From Buxus sempervirens (Eukaryota > Streptophyta > Magnoliopsida > Buxales > Buxaceae): DNA of 64,000 bases. Under the pieces are notes generated by a model. That model did no database searches, was not told the origin of the DNA, and was given only the letters and a program-made list of their open reading frames with translations. This document shows positions 60,166-64,000 of this stretch, piece after piece (the stretch's first letter is position 1; each line of letters begins with the position of its first letter). The position numbers and the translations under genes are program-made. The stretch is taken from assembly GCA_947561395.2 (NCBI GenBank), contig OX387187.1, forward strand, positions 28,873,829-28,937,828, given 5' to 3'.

Positions 60166-61258
60166 GTCACTGCTCTCTGTTTTTTTGAGATCTCCAACTC
60201 TGGCCGATTTTTTTGGGTCTGTAACTGTTCCACTAGCCTCCTAACATGCTTAGAACACTTCCCAACCAATCTTGGATTTAATCTAAACACATTTTTATTT
60301 CAAGTTTTGAAAACCCAGAAATCTCACAGTACAAACATGCATTCAAATAATATGCCTAGGACACTCCCCCGGGCTTCGACCACTCCCCAGAATGCACTCA
60401 CACTTGTATTCAAATTAGTCTAAGCATGATTCATGCTTCATCCCACAACCCAAAATCTCTCAAAAGGAAAAAACAGACCCGAAAAAAAAGCAAACAGGTA
60501 CAGACTCATGAACAGATTAAAAAAAAGGGGGGGGTGATGGGAGCATGCTCAAGGGTGCATAAGCAGCATGTTAGCAAATCCAGCAATGTAAAAAAAACAA
60601 AAAAAACAGTATGCAGACATCACATGCACTTTCCTCCAACCGACTGGACCTCAAGCATGCACACTAATATCCGAAGAAGGGAAGGAGGAGGGGGGTTTAC
60701 AGGGGTACATTAGATGGCGGGCACTTGGGGAACATGCTCCCTTCTCGACATGAACAGCACATGCATCTTCCTCTTCCTTGCTGGGTAGTATTTATCGGAT
60801 GGAAGTGAAGAGAAAAAAAAACATAGCAAGCCTTCATGGTAGAGGTTTCATACCACTGACTAAGACCGGCTTACCAAAAAAAACATTGCATATGCATATA
60901 TGTGCAACCCAATATAACAGGGATGTTTACCTGGGGTTCTTTGAGTTCTGGAGCTGAGTGGGGAGCCTCCTCGAGGTGGTACGAGCGCTGGAACTCTCCA
61001 CTTCACCGCACCGGCAACAGCAAGCTTCCTTCGTTTGGTTGTGCGGGGACGAGGAAGAAGCAAGGATAAGGGGGGGTTGGATCAAGGTGGAGAGCTTGGG
61101 GAGGCCGAAGCCACTGAGATGGGTAAGGTGCGGGTGGGGAAGGAGCTTAGGCACTGCACCAAAAAATCCTCCCAACCGAACTTCTTTTTTTTCCAAAAAA
61201 ACTTCCAACCCCCTGCGCGGAATCGCGCGCGGGTTATATAGACCAAGAAAAAAAAAGG

Positions 61259-61375
61259 TGCCGCCCACCTTGGCGCCCAGCTCAAGGTGGGCGCAAGCCC
61301 GCTCGCCACGTCCGCGCGAGCGGCAAAATGATGAAAATCATTTAATGCCGCCGCTCGCCGGACGTAAAAATCTTT
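61259..61375 (-). repeat. P1 region of T7 (GGCGCC and CGCTCG palindromes)
   Basis: TGGCGCCCA-GCTCAAGG-TGGGCGCAA, CGCTCGC..CGCGCGAGCGG and ATGAT-GAAA-ATCAT lie just upstream of TATA. Confidence 0.8.
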
Positions 61376-63334
61376 AAAATTAAGATTTAGTCCCTGACAA
61401 TTTTTGGTAAAATCCGATATTCTTGGATTTTTACAGATTTAGTCCCTGGGATATTTCGAATGTTCGGATATTTACGGATTTGATCCCCGAGATATTTTCC
61501 TGCGCAACTCGCCATGTGTGCAGCTTTTTGCCACGTGCGCAGATTGCCGGTTTTGCTGCCCGGGAATTTCGTCAGCTCATATTTCCTTCATCCGGACTCC
61601 GATCTGGGCAAACTTAGTTTCATTAGAATCGTATCGGAGCCCTCCATCCCATGACCTAGGGGTAGGCCTCTGGATCGGATTTTAGCAGAAAGTCAACTTT
61701 TGGCTCTGCTCAAGTTTGACCGCCCGCAGAACCTTCATCCGGACCCCGATTCCTGCAAACTCGGTTGCGTTGGAACCGTGTCGAGATTCTCTATCCAATG
61801 ACATAAAGCAAGGTACTTGGCACGGAATTCGAGGAAAAGTCAACTCTCAGCTTTTCCTTAAGTTTGACCGCCCGCAGAACCTTCATCCGGACTCCGATTC
61901 CTGCAAACTCAGTTGCGTTGGAATCGTGTCGAGATTCTCTATCCAATGGCATAAAGCGAGGTGGCCAAATTTCACTTGATCAAAAAGTCAACTTTTCACC
62001 CCTTAGGGTTTGACTTTCTGTCCAGGGTTTGCATTTTTGGTTTTTCGGGGAGCGCAAAAATGAGGTGCTTACAAGTAGTGTTCGAATTTTTCTCCTCTCA
62101 TTGCTCTCCTTTCATGGTCTTCTAAGCATGATTACCTTTGGAAGGTAAGAATGAAGGGGTTGGCCAAATTAGGGAGAAAATGAGAAACCTTTGGCTTGGT
62201 TTGAAGTGTTTATGGCTACTGTTGTGTACAAATGCTTTGCTGTCCCCTCTTCGTTTTAAATGGGGGAGCATGTTCCCCTTGTGCTTTTTATCTAATGTAC
62301 CCCACGAGTAACCCCCCTCTTCCCTTCTTCAAGTTTTTAGGATGAATGGATGATCTATGTGGATAGGATGATGAAAATAGCACATGAAGCATGCTGAGTT
62401 TATTCCTTTTTTATTTTATTTTTGCATAAGGTTTAGTTGCTATCATATGTGTACACGGATTAATCTTCATTTAAAGTATGGGTTTTGCTATCTCTAAGAT
62501 CATATAAGTTTTCCCTCTTACTTGCTGTTTTGTAGGTTTTCACCACGATTTTACTTCTCTTTTAATCACTATTTTGAGCCACACAAAAAACCAGCCCATT
62601 TGGCCTTGCATATGTCCCATAAGCATGCTATGCCCTCATGAATTAAAAGTCTATCTAGGTGTCTTAAATGCTTTACTATTTGATGTCATTCTATACACCT
62701 AAAAGAGGCTTTCTTTTTAGCTCCTAGGTATGAAAGATGCACACACATGCACTTCAAGGGCAAGTGGTCTCTTGGAAATTGAGTCTTTAAGTCACTTGCA
62801 CATATTCCACCGAAATTCTGTTCTTGCATGGCTTATTAGTATGTCTAGGTGCCTTCCATATCTTGTGACTTGATTTAGTTTGGTATGCAAGTAAGTAATC
62901 ATTCTGGCTCATGTACACGGCCCCCTTGAATGTATGAGGCATGTAGGGGTACACACACTTCACTTTTGGTTTGAGTTATGCATGTTGGCACACACTTCAC
63001 TTTTGGTTTGAGTTATGCATGTTGGCCTTGATTAGTAGGTCTTAGGTGGCCCTCTTTTGCTTGCTGTTGTGTGACACAAAAAGAACCAAGATAGGGATAC
63101 CTAAGTCCCTATTTCACTGCTGATCATGGTGTGAAAGGGGAGAGGCAAAACCTTAGGCTTCCTCCCCTTTACCTTGCTTGAACTTTGGAAACCACAAGAG
63201 ACCAAAAAGCATGCTCCCTCATTCTTTGAACCAATTTGGGCCCACACAGGGGCCCATACAATAACTGGAACATCCCAAGAGACCCATAAACCCAACCCCA
63301 TTGAAAAAATCCCAAAAAAGTAGACTCTGTATGG

Positions 63335-63476
63335 TGATCCGGCAACTCAGGCCGGATCAACAGAGTCATGTGTGTAGCCGGCAACAAATGCCGGATACAC
63401 TGAGTCATGTGTGTATCCGGCAACAGATGCCGGATACACTGAGCCTTATGTGTAACCGGCACCTTAGGCCAGCTAC
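63335..63476 (+). repeat. Palindrome array P2 of T6 (25 bp / 39 bp, 4 units)
   Basis: Units start at 63335, 63374, 63413 and 63452, exactly 39 bp apart. The first is TGATCCGGC-AACTCAG-GCCGGATCA; the third GTATCCGGC-AACAGAT-GCCGGATAC. Confidence 0.95.
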
Positions 63477-63555
63477 ACTGCCAGATTGCATTTTTGCTAA
63501 CTTTCTGATCTTGTGCTGTTTTTTGGTGTGTTTGATCAATCCGAGTGAACCAATA

Positions 63556-63580
63556 GGGTTTCCGGGTAACCCGGAAACCC
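63556..63580. repeat. Fixed hairpin of T LTRs, variant CCGGG
   Basis: Perfect palindrome GGGTTTCCGGGT-A-ACCCGGAAACCC in T6. Confidence 0.95.
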
Positions 63581-63788
63581 AACATGGGACCTGGACCATG
63601 GTCCAATTTGGAAACACTAGTGGTCCTTCCAACGGGGCCCACCAAGCCCGATAAATCCCAAACCATGACACTTAAGCAAGTTAAGTAAAATTAACCAATC
63701 AAACCGGGCGGGCCAAACCCAATGCGGCCCGCCCAAACCTTGATGGGTAGAATGCTATAAAATTGCGTGGTTTGGCCAAGACCCCGGG

Positions 63789-64000
63789 TGTGCGCACCCG
63801 ATTTCAGCCGCACGACGAGGCGCACGCAAACGATGCGCGCCTCGAGGTTGTTTGGAGTCGCCACCGCCTGATGGGGTGCAGGCGAACACCTGGGTGCCTA
63901 GATTTTCTATTAGACTGGTCTGCGGCTTAGAGATTCTAAGTAAGTTCTGGGTTGCGGTCTGGGGAAGTCCGTAGACACCCCAGTCCACCCCGCCGAATGA
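63789..64000 (-). mobile_element. T-family LTR (copy T8), runs off the right edge
   Basis: TGTGCGCACCCGATTTCAGC begins at 63789 inside LTR T6, after flank CCGGG. Only about 212 bp are in the window. It includes GGAGTCGCCACCGCCTGATG near 63856, as in T3 and T7. Confidence 0.85.

Larger units (their letters stand above)
58633..62073 (-). mobile_element. T-family solo LTR (copy T7) inside T6, TSD AGTAG
   Basis: TGTGCGCGCG at 58633 to GAGGTGCTTACA at 62073, 3441 bp, with perfect AGTAG duplications (58628-58632, 62074-62078). On the minus strand: head, internal repeats, G-box pair (about 61513-61537), GC-rich P1 (61259-61375), TATA CTATATAAC near 61233, donor CCCAG|GTAAAC near 60930, P2 (59911-60165) and fixed hairpin (59576-59600). 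Confidence 0.92.
57325..63788 (+). mobile_element. T-family LTR (copy T6), split by T7 and cut by T8
   Basis: It begins TGTAAGCACCTCATTTTTGC at 57325 (left flank CATTT). It is interrupted by LTR T7 at 58633-62073, resumes at 62079, and is interrupted again at 63789. Parts: G-box pair (57724-57748), tandem AGGGACTAAATCTGTAAATAT repeats (57770-58020), P1 region (58035-58235), GATAAAAG near 58242, donor AAG|GTGAGC near 58534, array P2 (63335-63476) and fixed hairpin (63556-63580). Confidence 0.85.

Noticed and set aside
1-64000. tRNA, rRNA or snRNA genes
   Set aside because: None recognised; tRNA-like matches are only primer-binding sites.

Overview
This is flowering-plant nuclear DNA from a repeat-dense region. 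Two split host genes are recognisable: an ankyrin-repeat/PGG membrane protein gene (27829-32285, +) and the 3' end of the DNA primase small-subunit gene (36817-40135, -). Nearly everything else is layered retrotransposon remains. The species cannot be told from the sequence; a dicot or magnoliid with a large genome would fit.

Layout. (1) 1-18.8 kb: remains of Ty3 Tat/Ogre-like elements (DUF7745-type ORF, Gag), cut up by LTRs of a long family called T here (TGTAAGCACC...GGTGCGCACA, 2.4-3.6 kb), two minisatellites and one LTR of a second family, A (TGTAGACACC...GTCTCACA, about 1.8-2.6 kb). (2) 18.8-26.1 kb: a T LTR inside a T LTR, inside a TG microsatellite. (3) 26-32.3 kb: the ankyrin gene, whose intron holds an A LTR four bases past the splice donor and a small TRIM-like element. 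(4) 32.3-36.7 kb: dispersed repeats and a TAA-flanked MITE. (5) 36.8-40.1 kb: five primase exons. (6) 40.2-52.6 kb: a Tekay/Del-like Ty3 fossil carrying three separate A LTRs, each with a perfect 5-bp target-site duplication. (7) 52.7-57 kb: a SIRE-like Ty1/copia fossil ending in an A fragment. (8) 57.3-64 kb: T LTRs nested inside another T LTR.

The most notable signal is a shared regulatory architecture. Just upstream of the LTR TATA box, and in T also at a second site, sit arrays of short palindromes at fixed spacing: 25-bp palindromes every 39 bp (GTATCCGAC-N7-GTCGGATAC type) or 21-bp palindromes every 28 bp (CCCGTA or ACCGCA type). The same module recurs in the unrelated T and A families. 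Different copies of one family can carry different modules, and in two T LTRs both array sites carry the same replaced module. The copia and Tekay LTRs carry comparable arrays with other cores. This looks like modular, concertedly replaced palindrome cassettes exchanged between LTR families. T LTRs also share paired G-boxes, and T and A share a leader splice donor and a PBS-like core near the LTR end.
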